Source: Pedobacter changchengzhani (GTDB lineage: Bacteria; Bacteroidota; Bacteroidia; Sphingobacteriales; Sphingobacteriaceae). Taken from it: a DNA stretch of 64,000 bases. A program made the position numbers and the translations under genes. Position 1 is the stretch's first letter. Every line of letters begins with the position of its first letter. The stretch is taken from contig NZ_SJCY01000013.1 in the NCBI RefSeq assembly GCF_004354365.1, positions 1 to 64,000 of the forward strand. The letters run 5' to 3'. Shown here one piece after another: positions 36,708 to 45,512 of the stretch. Under the pieces are notes generated by a model, which saw only the letters and a list, made by a program, of their open reading frames with translations, ran no database searches and was not told the DNA's origin.

Positions 36708-37120
36708 TGATAAAGTATTTTTATACAATTTTATTTTCCTCATTGCTTTTAATAAGCTGCGGTAAAGCCGACAACTACATACCTGATGTGCCTGTTAACT
36801 TTACTACGTTATTAACTGATCCACGATTGGCAGGATTAAGTTCTGGAACGCCAATTTTTATTAACGGGTATGGCATAGCTGGTTTAATTTTATATAAATC
36901 TGGCGCAAAATATATGGCTTATGATAGATGTAGCACAGTCAATCCCCAAAATAAATGCGCTTTAGTTTTGGATGAAACCAAGAGCATTACAGTTACTGAC
37001 CCATGCACAGGTGCTAAATTTTTACTTTTAGATGGAAGCCCCGCTAAAGCACCCGCAATCAGAGATTTGAAAGAATACAATGTGTACATTTCTAACAATA
37101 CCATTTCCGTAACAAACTAA
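36707..37120 (+). CDS. Lipoprotein with a Rieske-like fold lacking cluster ligands
   Basis: This 137-residue protein has a lipoprotein signal: hydrophobic segment, then LLISCGKA with the lipobox cysteine at 18. The rest resembles the Rieske fold: YDRC...NKCALV in place of box 1, and DPCTGAKFLLLDGSPAKAPAIRDLKEY in place of box 2 (split here only for description). The histidine ligands are absent, so it should not bind a 2Fe-2S cluster. It overlaps pheS by one base and precedes a TetR gene by two bases, so it is probably cotranscribed with both. Confidence 0.65.
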   Translation: MIKYFYTILFSSLLLISCGKADNYIPDVPVNFTTLLTDPRLAGLSSGTPIFINGYGIAGLILYKSGAKYMAYDRCSTVNPQNKCALVLDETKSITVTDPCTGAKFLLLDGSPAKAPAIRDLKEYNVYISNNTISVTN

Positions 37121-37122
37121 TA

Positions 37123-37698
37123 ATGGAAGCCGAAAAAATAAAAGAAACGATTAAAAAAGCTGCTAAAGAACTTTTTAGAAAGTACGGTTACCACAAAACT
37201 AGTGTAAACGAAATTGCTAAAAAAGCGCGGATTGCGAAGGCAACTATTTATAAATATTTTGATAGTAAAGAGCAAGTTTTAGATCGTATCCTGATGGATT
37301 ACCTAGATCAAAATTTGCATGAAATATTAAACAATAAAATTAGTTACGCATCAGAAGAAGAACTTTTAAAAGCGTTAGTAATGAGGACAAGCCGATTATC
37401 TTTTACAGCTTGTAACGAATTTATAGGATGGGATTTTGTGCGTGAAAATGCCAACTCTCAAGAATTTTTAAAACATCTTTCCGATCAGTTGGAAGCTTTG
37501 CTATTGGCTGCATATCTTCAGCTCGATAATTTCAAAAATAATCCCGCAAGGAGAGAAGGGTTAGCTTTTTTACTAAAAGCAAGTAAAAGCATTGTTTTTT
37601 CCTTTGCTTTTACTTCTGTTAGCGACTCTGATGTGCGTAAAAACTTTGTAAGCTTTCAGAAAGAGATTTTACCTTTTTTAGTAAAAGCTGCGCTCTAA
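37123..37698 (+). CDS. TetR/AcrR family transcriptional regulator
   Basis: This 191-residue protein has a helix-turn-helix at about 8-55: LFRKYGYHKTSVNEIAKKA and IAKATIYKYFDSKEQVLDRI. Its C-terminal ligand-binding domain is unrecognised. It starts two bases after the Rieske-like lipoprotein. No target gene is obvious next to it, since the following gene converges. Confidence 0.92.
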   Translation: MEAEKIKETIKKAAKELFRKYGYHKTSVNEIAKKARIAKATIYKYFDSKEQVLDRILMDYLDQNLHEILNNKISYASEEELLKALVMRTSRLSFTACNEFIGWDFVRENANSQEFLKHLSDQLEALLLAAYLQLDNFKNNPARREGLAFLLKASKSIVFSFAFTSVSDSDVRKNFVSFQKEILPFLVKAAL

Positions 37699-37727
37699 AA
37701 TAAACTTCGTTTCGTGTTTGAATTTAT

Positions 37728-38690
37728 TTAACGCTTACGTTTACGAGTATGAATGTAGTTTTTAACTGCATCTTTCGTTGTAAGCCAGTCTTTCCCTTCT
37801 TTGTAGGCATCAATTTTACCTTGCCTAGCTAACAAGCTTACATATTCTTGCCCGTAAGGAATATCCGGCTCCGCTACGATAGCGGATATCGGTTCATAAT
37901 CATCATAACTTTTACCTGGCATTGCACTAACATATATGTTTAGCGAGCGCTCTAAGGCTTGTAGCATTAACAAACTCATTTTGTAATAACTCCCTTTATT
38001 GGCGAGATTTAAAGCGTCGTAATATTTCTTGCGATCGTTTTTAAGAATTATTGCTGGCGGAAAGCCCTTGCGCATTAATAGTAAATTCATCGCCAGCCTA
38101 ACCGTGCGCCCGTTTCCATCAAAAAAAGGATGAATCCAAACTAATTTATGATGGAAGATGGTTGTTAAAACGATATCATTTAAACCCATTGGATTATTGT
38201 TTACAAATGAAATGAGTTCATCTAGTAAATCAGATACCTTATTTGCATTTGGAGGTGTAAAGTTTGCCCCCATAATACGAACGCCGCCATTTCTTAAACG
38301 GCCAGCATAATCATCTTCAATACTTCTCAAAACCAAACCATGCAGCGATAGGATATCAATTGCCCTCAAAGTATAGTTATCGTTTACTAACCCGTAAAGA
38401 TAATCGATGGCTTTTTCATGGTTATAAACTTCGAAATGCTCTCTTAACGATTTTCCTTTTACGGTCATTCCGTCTTGCAAAACCATCTGCGTTTCTTTTA
38501 AACTCAGGGTGTTGCCTTCTATACTGTTAGAGTTATAAGTCCATTCAATTGTTAAATCTTGTTTAATCCTGTGTATTGCACTGTTTGGTAATGGCCTAGC
38601 TTCATCTAATCGTGCTTTTTTTTCATACAGCCTATCTATTAACGGTTGCAATTCTTCTAAATCGCTTAAATCTAAATTCCACATACACAA
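37728..38690 (-). CDS. Fic family protein (class II, self-inhibited)
   Basis: This 320-residue protein has the core motif HPFFDGNGRTVRLA with catalytic His187. Its own inhibitory helix carries SNSIEG (S54 and E58), typical of class II Fic enzymes. Fic proteins usually transfer AMP from ATP to target hydroxyls, so it probably AMPylates a protein. The C-terminus is highly basic (THTRKRKR-like). A winged-helix-like region may follow the Fic domain. Directly upstream is an 11-bp inverted repeat that looks like an operator. No antitoxin gene is adjacent. Confidence 0.92.
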   Translation of the reverse strand: MCMWNLDLSDLEELQPLIDRLYEKKARLDEARPLPNSAIHRIKQDLTIEWTYNSNSIEGNTLSLKETQMVLQDGMTVKGKSLREHFEVYNHEKAIDYLYGLVNDNYTLRAIDILSLHGLVLRSIEDDYAGRLRNGGVRIMGANFTPPNANKVSDLLDELISFVNNNPMGLNDIVLTTIFHHKLVWIHPFFDGNGRTVRLAMNLLLMRKGFPPAIILKNDRKKYYDALNLANKGSYYKMSLLMLQALERSLNIYVSAMPGKSYDDYEPISAIVAEPDIPYGQEYVSLLARQGKIDAYKEGKDWLTTKDAVKNYIHTRKRKR

Positions 38691-38696
38691 ATGTAC

Positions 38697-38736
38697 TAAT
38701 ATCGGTTTGTATAAAAAACATTATTAACCGATATTA
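38697..38736. promoter_or_regulatory. TAATATCGGTT inverted repeat, possible operator of fic
   Basis: TAATATCGGTT (38697-38707) and AACCGATATTA (38726-38736) are exact reverse complements separated by 18 bases. They lie 7-46 bases upstream of the Fic start codon, where a repressor would block transcription. Confidence 0.6.
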
Positions 38737-38802
38737 ATAATTTTTACATAAATAAAGGGTTAAACTTTCGTCTTCACTCCTTTAAAATTTAGTTATAAGC
38801 TG

Positions 38803-40032
38803 TTACTCCCACTTGAATACTTTCACTGCGATTGCATAAATGCCAATGCCCCAGATTATTAGAATTAAAACCTGCATCCTTACATCCCATATTCCCGCAC
38901 CTTCGAAAGCAACTTTACGCATTGCATCATTTAAATAAGTAAGTGGCAAAACCCTACAAATGGGTTGCAACCAGCTTGGAAAAGCCTCAATAGAAAAGAA
39001 AGTACCCGATAATAAGAACTGCGGGAGGGTTACAATATTTGAAATTGGAGGCACCATACTCTCGTTTTTTGCAATACCAGAAATAATAAACCCAAAGCCC
39101 ATAAAAACGATAATGCCCAGTGTGGAGAGTATAAGCATATTGACGACCGTTATTACGCCGTGGACGAGTGTAAATCCAAAAAAGAAATGACCAATTAAAA
39201 TAATAAATACAGCACCAATTAAGGCAAAACCGATCCTAGCAACACCTTCGCCGATAACGATACTAGACCTTTTAACAGGCGTAGCAAAAAACCGCTTAAT
39301 AACCAGTGTTTGGCGCAAACTTAAAAAAACAAATGCCGTACCGAAAACCCCTGTACTTAATAACGAAAAGCCCAATTGGCCGGGTAAAATGAAGTCAATG
39401 GTTTTGTATTCTCGCCCCGTAACTGTACTTTCTCTTATTTCTGCAACATTTGGTTTTAATGTTTTATCAAAAAATAAATTATTTAGTACCGATTTCAAAA
39501 TACCACCTTTATCTTTAGAAGCTGATGTGTACACCACATTTACAGAGTAAGCAACTGAAGCTGGCCTTTTCTGAATCTCGATCATAGCATCTACATTTCC
39601 CTTTTCTAAGAGCTTGTCGAAATCTGCTTGAGATTTGCCCTTAACCAACCGAATCATACCCGTTTTTTCTAGCATCGGAATGATGGGGTTATTCAAATCA
39701 GATTTTGGCGAAATACCTACGTCGATATGCGTACCTCCGCCACCTAAAAAACCAAATACCAAAATAAATATTAGTGGAAAAGCAAGTGTAAAAACTACTG
39801 CTGACGGGCTTCTGATGATAGATCTAAAACTGGCTTTTGCAAGTGCTAAAGTTGCTTTTGTGTTGCTGTACACCTTAGCCCGTGAATGGGAACTTACCCC
39901 TAAATCCCTGCCTGTCCGACTGACGGGCCCTAAAGTGGACTTTTCCTTTCCATCTCTCAACCCCAATCCCTTAAGGGGCTTTTCATTTTCACTATTCATA
40001 TTATAATTTCTTTTAAATGTTGCTATTTCCAC
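38803..40032 (-). CDS. ABC-2 type transporter permease, with a repeat-derived N-terminus
   Basis: This 409-residue permease has six transmembrane segments, the first at about 72-92 (SAVVFTLAFPLIFILVFGF) and five more between 225 and 405. A large extracellular domain lies between the first two, as in Ybh/Linearmycin-type ABC-2 exporters. It pairs with the ATPase just upstream. Residues 17-47 are encoded by an intergenic repeat of the ACCCCTAAATCCC family, so this part is not native. The native start probably lay near residues 55-62 (NTKATLALAKASF), but no other start is obvious, and an ATG at 39999 would still include the repeat. Confidence 0.87.
   Translation of the reverse strand: MEIATFKRNYNMNSENEKPLKGLGLRDGKEKSTLGPVSRTGRDLGVSSHSRAKVYSNTKATLALAKASFRSIIRSPSAVVFTLAFPLIFILVFGFLGGGGTHIDVGISPKSDLNNPIIPMLEKTGMIRLVKGKSQADFDKLLEKGNVDAMIEIQKRPASVAYSVNVVYTSASKDKGGILKSVLNNLFFDKTLKPNVAEIRESTVTGREYKTIDFILPGQLGFSLLSTGVFGTAFVFLSLRQTLVIKRFFATPVKRSSIVIGEGVARIGFALIGAVFIILIGHFFFGFTLVHGVITVVNMLILSTLGIIVFMGFGFIISGIAKNESMVPPISNIVTLPQFLLSGTFFSIEAFPSWLQPICRVLPLTYLNDAMRKVAFEGAGIWDVRMQVLILIIWGIGIYAIAVKVFKWE
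39892..39982. repeat. ACCCCTAAATCCC-family repeat inside the permease gene
   Basis: The plus strand reads TTACCCCTAAATCCC, then a CTGTCCGACTGACGG palindrome, then CCTAAAGTGGACTTTTCC. This is the intergenic repeat found at 13919-13946 with an inserted palindrome. A second half (ACCCCAATCCCTTAAGGGGC) follows at 39960. The reading frame stays open through it. Confidence 0.65.
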
Positions 40033-40042
40033 CTTGCCTTTC

Positions 40043-40068
40043 GTTCCCCTTTAGGGGGCTAGGGGATT
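40043..40068. repeat. ACCCCTAAATCCC-family repeat between the two ABC genes
   Basis: TTCCCCTTTAGGGGGCTAGG is a short palindromic relative of the repeat at 13919 and of the one inside the neighbouring permease gene. Confidence 0.5.
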
Positions 40069-40831
40069 ATTCCCGCCATTCTTTCCCCGTCAGATTTATA
40101 AAAACATCCTCTAAATTTGCCTTTTTTACTTCTTTTTTGCGTTCGAAACCACTATTTACAAGTTTATCTATTAAATTATCGGGTGTATCTAATGCAATTA
40201 TTTGCCCACGCTCTACAAAAGCCACACGATCGCAAAGCTGTTCGGCCTCGTCCATGTAATGCGTTGTAATTACCACTGTGGTTCCATTATTTCTAATTTG
40301 GATAATTAAATCCCATAAATTTCTTCGCGCTTGAGGATCCAAGCCTGTAGTGGGTTCATCTAAAAAAATAATTTTGGGCTCGTTAATTAGCGTAGTCGCA
40401 ATAGAAAATCGTTGTTTTTGGCCACCCGAAAGTGCTTTGTATTTGGATTTTGCTTTATCTTGAAGGTTTACCTTAGCCAACATCTCCATTGGTTTAATAT
40501 TTGCACCGTACAAGCCTGCGAAAAGTTCAATTAGTTCAATCAAATTTAAGTTAGGATAATAACCTGCAGCTTGTAATTGGACGCCAATAATCTGTTTTAT
40601 TTGGTGGGCTTGCTTATCAACAGAATAACCATCAACAATAATTTCTCCTGATGTTTTCTCTCTTAAAGTTTCTATAATTTCGAGCGTGGTGGTTTTACCA
40701 GCACCGTTTGGACCAAGTAATCCAAAAATTTCGTTTTCATAAACATCAAAGCTCAAGCCTTGTACAGCAATAATGTCATCATATTTTTTAACTAAATTTT
40801 TTACGGTGATGATGGGCTTTTTCGTATCCAT
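40067..40831 (-). CDS. ABC transporter ATP-binding protein
   Basis: This ATPase of 254 residues has Walker A GPNGAGKTT at 40-48, a signature LSGGQKQR near 134, Walker B IIFLDEPTTGLD near 154 and a switch histidine in ITTHYMDEAEQLCDRV. The N-terminal VKKYDDIIAVQGLSF is typical of ABC-2 (drug or lipid export) ATPases. It precedes the permease on the same strand with a 34-base gap, so they form one exporter. Substrate unknown. Confidence 0.95.
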   Translation of the reverse strand: MDTKKPIITVKNLVKKYDDIIAVQGLSFDVYENEIFGLLGPNGAGKTTTLEIIETLREKTSGEIIVDGYSVDKQAHQIKQIIGVQLQAAGYYPNLNLIELIELFAGLYGANIKPMEMLAKVNLQDKAKSKYKALSGGQKQRFSIATTLINEPKIIFLDEPTTGLDPQARRNLWDLIIQIRNNGTTVVITTHYMDEAEQLCDRVAFVERGQIIALDTPDNLIDKLVNSGFERKKEVKKANLEDVFINLTGKEWRE

Positions 40832-40930
40832 AATTGCAAATGTAAAAAGGTTTGATGAATTGAGAATGAATTTTAATCTAAATAAATTAAAATTACAATC
40901 GTTTTGTGCTCTTGAAGTTGCGCTAAATTA

Positions 40931-40973
40931 AAAAATGCGAATCTTTAGGATTTGTTCTCCAAAAATTCGCATT
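40931..40973 (-). terminator. Probable terminator of carA
   Basis: The arms AATGCGAAT (40934-40942) and ATTCGCATT (40965-40973) are separated by 22 bases and followed on the minus strand by a T-run. The loop is long, so its strength is uncertain. Confidence 0.6.
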
Positions 40974-41014
40974 ATATTATACTGAGTGCTTTAGTTTTTC
41001 AGCTTGTCGCTTAT

Positions 41015-42127
41015 TTACCAAACTAAATCTCCGTTAATTACATCGACAAAATCGTCAAACAAATAACGAGAATCGTGTGGGCCAGGTGATGATTCTGGGT
41101 GATATTGTACCGAAAAAGCTTTTTTGCCCTTAACTCGAATACCTTCGATTGATTTATCGTTTAAATTAACGTGCGTAATTTCTACCTTGTCAGATTTTCT
41201 AACTTCCTCAGGAATTACCCCAAAACCATGATTTTGGGAAGTAACTTCGCAACTATCTTTTATAATATTTTTTACAGGATGGTTTAAGCCACGGTGGCCA
41301 TTAAACATTTTCATGGTGCCAATTCCGTTTGCTTCTGCTAATAACTGATGGCCCAAACAAATGCCAAACATTGGTTTATCAGCAGCCAAAATATCTTTAA
41401 TAGTTTCTACAGCATACGGCATTACCGATGGATCACCAGGGCCGTTTGAAATGAAATATCCATTAGGATTGAATTTTTCCATTTCGGCAAATGTTGTTTT
41501 TGCCGGGAAAACCTGAACATAAATATCGCGTTTTTCGAAATTGCGTAAAATGTTTTTCTTAATCCCTAAATCTAATGCAGCAACTTTTAACGTGGCATTT
41601 GGATTACCGAAAAAATAAGGTTCTTTAGTACTTACTTTAGACGAAAGTTCTAGCCCTTCCATAGAAGGCACTTCATCCAGTTTTTTCTTAAGTTCTGCTA
41701 AATCAGTTATTTCAGAAGAAATAATAGCATTCATTGCACCTTTATCTCTAATATGACGCACTAATGCACGTGTGTCGATATCAGAAATGGCAACCAAATT
41801 ATCATTTTGGAAATAATCTTGAATCGACTCTTTGGCCTCTTTTCTACTGTAAGCAATGTTGTAATTTTTACAAACTAAACCAGCAATTTTTATTGCTCCA
41901 GATTCAACTTCATCATGATGAATGCCATAATTCCCGATATGAGAATTGGTGGCAACCATAATTTGGCCGAAATAGCTAGGGTCGGTAAATATTTCTTGGT
42001 AACCTGTCATCCCGGTATTAAAACAAATTTCGCCAGTTGTAGTTCCAATTTTTCCGGCCGCTTTGCCATAAAAAACTGTGCCATCGGCCAGTAATAAAAT
42101 CGCAGGTAACTTGGTGTAGTTAGTCAT
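41015..42127 (-). CDS. carA: Carbamoyl-phosphate synthase small subunit
   Basis: This glutaminase subunit of 370 residues supplies ammonia for carbamoyl phosphate, used for arginine and pyrimidine synthesis. It has the N-terminal CarA domain (LLADGTVFYGKAAG, GEICFNTGMTGYQEI) and a class I glutamine amidotransferase domain. The nucleophile Cys lies in FGICLGHQLLA and the catalytic His/Glu in SVQYHPESSPGP. carB is not in view. Upstream (42128-42445) is a gene-free stretch with no recognisable leader or attenuator. Confidence 0.97.
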   Translation of the reverse strand: MTNYTKLPAILLLADGTVFYGKAAGKIGTTTGEICFNTGMTGYQEIFTDPSYFGQIMVATNSHIGNYGIHHDEVESGAIKIAGLVCKNYNIAYSRKEAKESIQDYFQNDNLVAISDIDTRALVRHIRDKGAMNAIISSEITDLAELKKKLDEVPSMEGLELSSKVSTKEPYFFGNPNATLKVAALDLGIKKNILRNFEKRDIYVQVFPAKTTFAEMEKFNPNGYFISNGPGDPSVMPYAVETIKDILAADKPMFGICLGHQLLAEANGIGTMKMFNGHRGLNHPVKNIIKDSCEVTSQNHGFGVIPEEVRKSDKVEITHVNLNDKSIEGIRVKGKKAFSVQYHPESSPGPHDSRYLFDDFVDVINGDLVW

Positions 42128-42418
42128 GTTATTTACAATATGTATGTTTATGTTTAAAAAAAGAGTTAAAAAAAGAGATTTTTTCAGCCGTTAAGCTGTT
42201 TTTGCGGGGGGCAAAAAAAGATGAATATATCTCTTGCATTTCGGGATACGAAGATAGGGTTTAGGATTGAAAATCTAAAAATAAATCTGAAAATATATGT
42301 GAGTTTTCGTTTATTGTTTCTCGTTGTCCCGCTGTTATTTTTAGGTTAGTTGTTTAGTGGTCTCTTAGCTTTGGTCTTTAGTCTTTCAGCTTTCACATTT
42401 AATTTAAAGAAAAAACTC
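42128..42418. other. Gene-free region between carA and panB
   Basis: These bases lie between divergent genes and hold no open frame. A-rich AAAAAAAGAG tracts lie near carA, a CTTTGGTCTTTAGTCTTTC tract (42370-42390) of the type seen elsewhere at gene boundaries lies in the middle, and the panB -7 box follows. No riboswitch-like structure was recognised. Confidence 0.5.
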
Positions 42419-42426
42419 TATTTTTG
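42419..42426 (+). promoter_or_regulatory. -7 box TATTTTTG upstream of panB
   Basis: A match to TAnnTTTG lies 19 bases before the panB start. The expected -33 TTG is not evident. Confidence 0.45.
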
Positions 42427-42445
42427 AAGCACTAAATTAAAATAA

Positions 42446-43261
42446 ATGTCGGTACATAAGGAAATAAAGAGAGTAACCACGCATATTTTGCAAGAAATGA
42501 AGCAACGTGGCGAAAAAATATCAATGCTTACGGCTTACGATTACTCTATGGCGACAATTTTGGATGATGCCGGTTTGGATGTTTTGCTTGTAGGCGATTC
42601 TGCATCAAATGTTATGGCCGGCCATGAAACTACTTTGCCAATCACTTTAGATCAAATGATTTATCATGCTTCATCTGTAATTAGAGCGGTAAAACGCGCT
42701 TTTGTGGTTGTCGATTTACCTTTCGGCTCTTATCAAGGTAACTCAAAAGAAGCTTTAAATTCTGCCATTAGAATTATGAAAGAATCTGGCGCCCATGGTG
42801 TTAAATTAGAAGGTGGTACTGAAATTATTGAATCGGTACAACGTATTATTACAGCAGGTATTCCGGTAATGGGCCATTTAGGCTTAACGCCACAATCTAT
42901 TTATAAATTTGGAACCTACACTGTTCGTGCGAAAGAAGAAGAAGAAGCTAATAAATTAAAAACCGATGTTTTAGCTTTACAGGCTGCAGGCTGTTTTGCA
43001 GTAGTATTGGAAAAAATTCCCGCCTCATTAGGTAAAGAAGTTTCTGAAAGTTTACTTATCCCTACCATTGGGATTGGAGCGGGGCAAAATTGCGACGGAC
43101 AGGTTTTAGTAGTTAATGATATGATTGGTTTAACAAAAGGCTTTCGGCCGAGGTTTTTACGCCAATACATCAATTTATACGATGAAATATTAAATGCTGC
43201 ACAATCATACATTCGAGATGTGAAAGCAAACGATTTCCCTAACGAAAAAGAACAGTATTAA
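42446..43261 (+). CDS. panB: 3-methyl-2-oxobutanoate hydroxymethyltransferase
   Basis: This enzyme of 271 residues makes ketopantoate, the first step of pantothenate and CoA synthesis. Motifs include [50 protein letters not shown] and PTIGIGAG, all characteristic of PanB. Length is normal. It is not linked to panC here. A pseudouridine synthase follows 44 bases downstream on the same strand. Confidence 0.97.
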   Translation: MSVHKEIKRVTTHILQEMKQRGEKISMLTAYDYSMATILDDAGLDVLLVGDSASNVMAGHETTLPITLDQMIYHASSVIRAVKRAFVVVDLPFGSYQGNSKEALNSAIRIMKESGAHGVKLEGGTEIIESVQRIITAGIPVMGHLGLTPQSIYKFGTYTVRAKEEEEANKLKTDVLALQAAGCFAVVLEKIPASLGKEVSESLLIPTIGIGAGQNCDGQVLVVNDMIGLTKGFRPRFLRQYINLYDEILNAAQSYIRDVKANDFPNEKEQY

Positions 43262-43305
43262 GCCCCGGTTTGCTTCGCTAAAACTTGTAACTCATAACCC
43301 ACTTC

Positions 43306-43992
43306 ATGCCAATTACCGATAAAGACATTCTTTTTGAAGACAATCATCTCATTGCCGTATGCAAGCACGCAGGTGATATTGTACAAGTTGATGAAACTGG
43401 CGACGAGCCTTTGGATGAAAAAGTAAAGAAATATATCGCAGCAAAGTACAACAAACCAAATGGTGCATTTTTGGGTGTAGTACATCGTTTGGATCGGCCA
43501 GTTAGCGGGGTAATTATTTTTGCTAAAACCAGTAAGGCTTTAGAACGGATGAATGCGATTTTTAAAAATAGGGAGGTAAAAAAAACTTATTGGGCAGTAG
43601 TGAGAAATAAACCCGAGCAAGAAGCTGGAACTTTAGTGCATTGGTTAATTAAAAACACTCAAAAGAACGTAGTTAGCTATTACAAAGCCGAAGTTCAAGG
43701 CGCTCAACGGGCAGAATTATCGTATAAATTATTAGGCAAGGTTGGCGATTTTTATTTGCTAGAAGTAAATCCATTAACCGGACGCTCGCATCAAATCCGT
43801 GTTCAATTATCATCGATGGGCTGTCCTATTGTTGGTGATAATAAATATGGCTACCCTCGCGGAAGCAGAAAAGGCAGTATTTGTTTGCATGCAAGACGTT
43901 TGCAATTTTTTCATCCCATAAAAAAAGAACCGGTAAACATTTTTGCAAAATTACCAATTGATGGTTTTTGGGAACGTTTTGAAAATATTTAA
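43306..43992 (+). CDS. RluA family pseudouridine synthase
   Basis: This 228-residue enzyme isomerises uridine in RNA. The catalytic motif is HRLDRPVSG at about residues 64-72 (Asp is the nucleophile), followed by VNPLTGRSHQIRVQLSSMG and SICLHARRLQFFHP. There is no S4 domain, so the protein is shorter than RluC or RluD, as in many single-domain members (RluA/TruC-type). Its RNA target cannot be told from sequence. Confidence 0.93.
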   Translation: MPITDKDILFEDNHLIAVCKHAGDIVQVDETGDEPLDEKVKKYIAAKYNKPNGAFLGVVHRLDRPVSGVIIFAKTSKALERMNAIFKNREVKKTYWAVVRNKPEQEAGTLVHWLIKNTQKNVVSYYKAEVQGAQRAELSYKLLGKVGDFYLLEVNPLTGRSHQIRVQLSSMGCPIVGDNKYGYPRGSRKGSICLHARRLQFFHPIKKEPVNIFAKLPIDGFWERFENI

Positions 43993-44004
43993 TCCAACAA
44001 TTTG

Positions 44005-45333
44005 TTAACCGCTTACCTCATTTTCGGTTTTAAAAGTTAAGGTGATTGTAGTTCCTTCATCTTCTTTGGATTTTATTTCGAGACCAATTTTATGAAAATT
44101 AGCAATACTCTGCACTATAGCTAAGCCTAAACCAAATCCCTGTTCTTCAGTTGTGCCTCTTTGGAAACGATCAAATACATTCTCGAGCAAAGCGTTGTTC
44201 ATGCCCACGCCCGTATCTGAGATATTTATGAGATAGTTATCTTGTTTAAAGGTGTCAGAAATGGTAATATTTCCGCCTAAATTGTTGTACTTAATGGCGT
44301 TGTTTATAATATTTAAAAGTAGTGTATGAATTAATGCTTGATTACCCTTAAAGTTAAAACTATGCTTTATTTCTAAACGATAACTGATGTTTTTATCCAC
44401 AATTCTATCTTCTAAATCCTCAGAAATATCAATCAACTCTTGCTTCAAATTAACGTTTTCTGATTTCAAATATTGATCATTCTCTACTTTAGAGATTAAT
44501 AGTAAGCTGTTTATGATCGTTTTGAGACGATTAACAGTTTTTAACGACGCAAAAATTTTATTTTCGTGCTCCGCAGGAATTTCCGGCGTGTTTAACATAT
44601 TTTCTAACCGGGTGCTTAAAATCGAAACCGGCGTTAAAAGTTCATGAGAAACATTAGCAATAAATTGCTTTTCGAGCGCAAAGAGTGTGTTTATCTTACG
44701 CATCATGGCATTCACACTTTCATCTAAAATTTTAAAATCATCTGTATTGGTGGGTATATTTGCGTAGTTGTAAAGCGTGGGGTCATTTACTTTATTTATT
44801 TTTTTATCAATGATGAGGTAAAAAGGTTTTAACAAGAAATTTGTAAAGGTATAATCTGCCAGTAAGGTTATTAACAGCGAAGCCACAAGCACAATAAGCA
44901 TGTAATTCCTTATCGTATTTTTTATTGATTGTAAGTTGGTAATGGTTTCGCCTAACTCGAGTTTATACCAGTTGTTGTGATAAACAAACTTATACTCTAA
45001 AATACGGTAAAATTCAATATCGCCTTCAATCTCTCGCTTATCGGTGCTTAGTGTGGTTAACGAATCGGAAGGGTTATCGGGAATATCAGTTAAGATGATA
45101 AACTCTTCTTTAAGAATATTGTAGTCGGTAAAAGACTGTTCTTTATTTAACAGGCTGTCGATTTCATTATCGTTAAGATGCTGGATTATTTTATTCTTTT
45201 TCTTAAAAAGCCTGTTATCTAACTGGTTGTAAGCAAGTTTATCTAACGATATTAATATAATTGAACCCAGTACAAGAATAACAGCGATTTTTGTAACGGC
45301 ATTATATAACGAAAATTTAACCTGTAACCTCAT
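44005..45333 (-). CDS. Sensor histidine kinase
   Basis: This membrane kinase of 442 residues has two transmembrane segments (about 13-30 and 143-163), an extracytoplasmic sensor of about 110 residues between them, and a HAMP-like linker. The H-box is FIANVSHELLTPVSIL with phosphorylated H230. The N-box LLNIINNAIKYN, G1 ISDTGVGMN and G2 GFGLGLAIVQSIA define the ATPase. The regulator lies 179 bases upstream on the same strand. Signal unknown, and it is unusual that a sizeable gap separates the pair. Confidence 0.95.
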   Translation of the reverse strand: MRLQVKFSLYNAVTKIAVILVLGSIILISLDKLAYNQLDNRLFKKKNKIIQHLNDNEIDSLLNKEQSFTDYNILKEEFIILTDIPDNPSDSLTTLSTDKREIEGDIEFYRILEYKFVYHNNWYKLELGETITNLQSIKNTIRNYMLIVLVASLLITLLADYTFTNFLLKPFYLIIDKKINKVNDPTLYNYANIPTNTDDFKILDESVNAMMRKINTLFALEKQFIANVSHELLTPVSILSTRLENMLNTPEIPAEHENKIFASLKTVNRLKTIINSLLLISKVENDQYLKSENVNLKQELIDISEDLEDRIVDKNISYRLEIKHSFNFKGNQALIHTLLLNIINNAIKYNNLGGNITISDTFKQDNYLINISDTGVGMNNALLENVFDRFQRGTTEEQGFGLGLAIVQSIANFHKIGLEIKSKEDEGTTITLTFKTENEVSG

Positions 45334-45512
45334 TTATCGAAGATGATATTTTTCCAACTTTGTAATCTGTGTACTTTAGATTTTTCACTCCTAATATTTA
45401 TTTCCAAAAGCCCAAACGCGCTTTGAATAACATATTGGCTTTTTTATAGTGCTCATCTTTGTTCTTTAATCCGCGCCTGTCAGGCATGCTGTTCTTTTCT
45501 CTCTTTTTCTAG

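Noticed and set aside
42128..42445. A leader peptide or riboswitch upstream of carA
   Set aside because: No pyrimidine- or arginine-rich leader, no anti-terminator pair and no known riboswitch motif could be found, only A-rich stretches and a simple tract.
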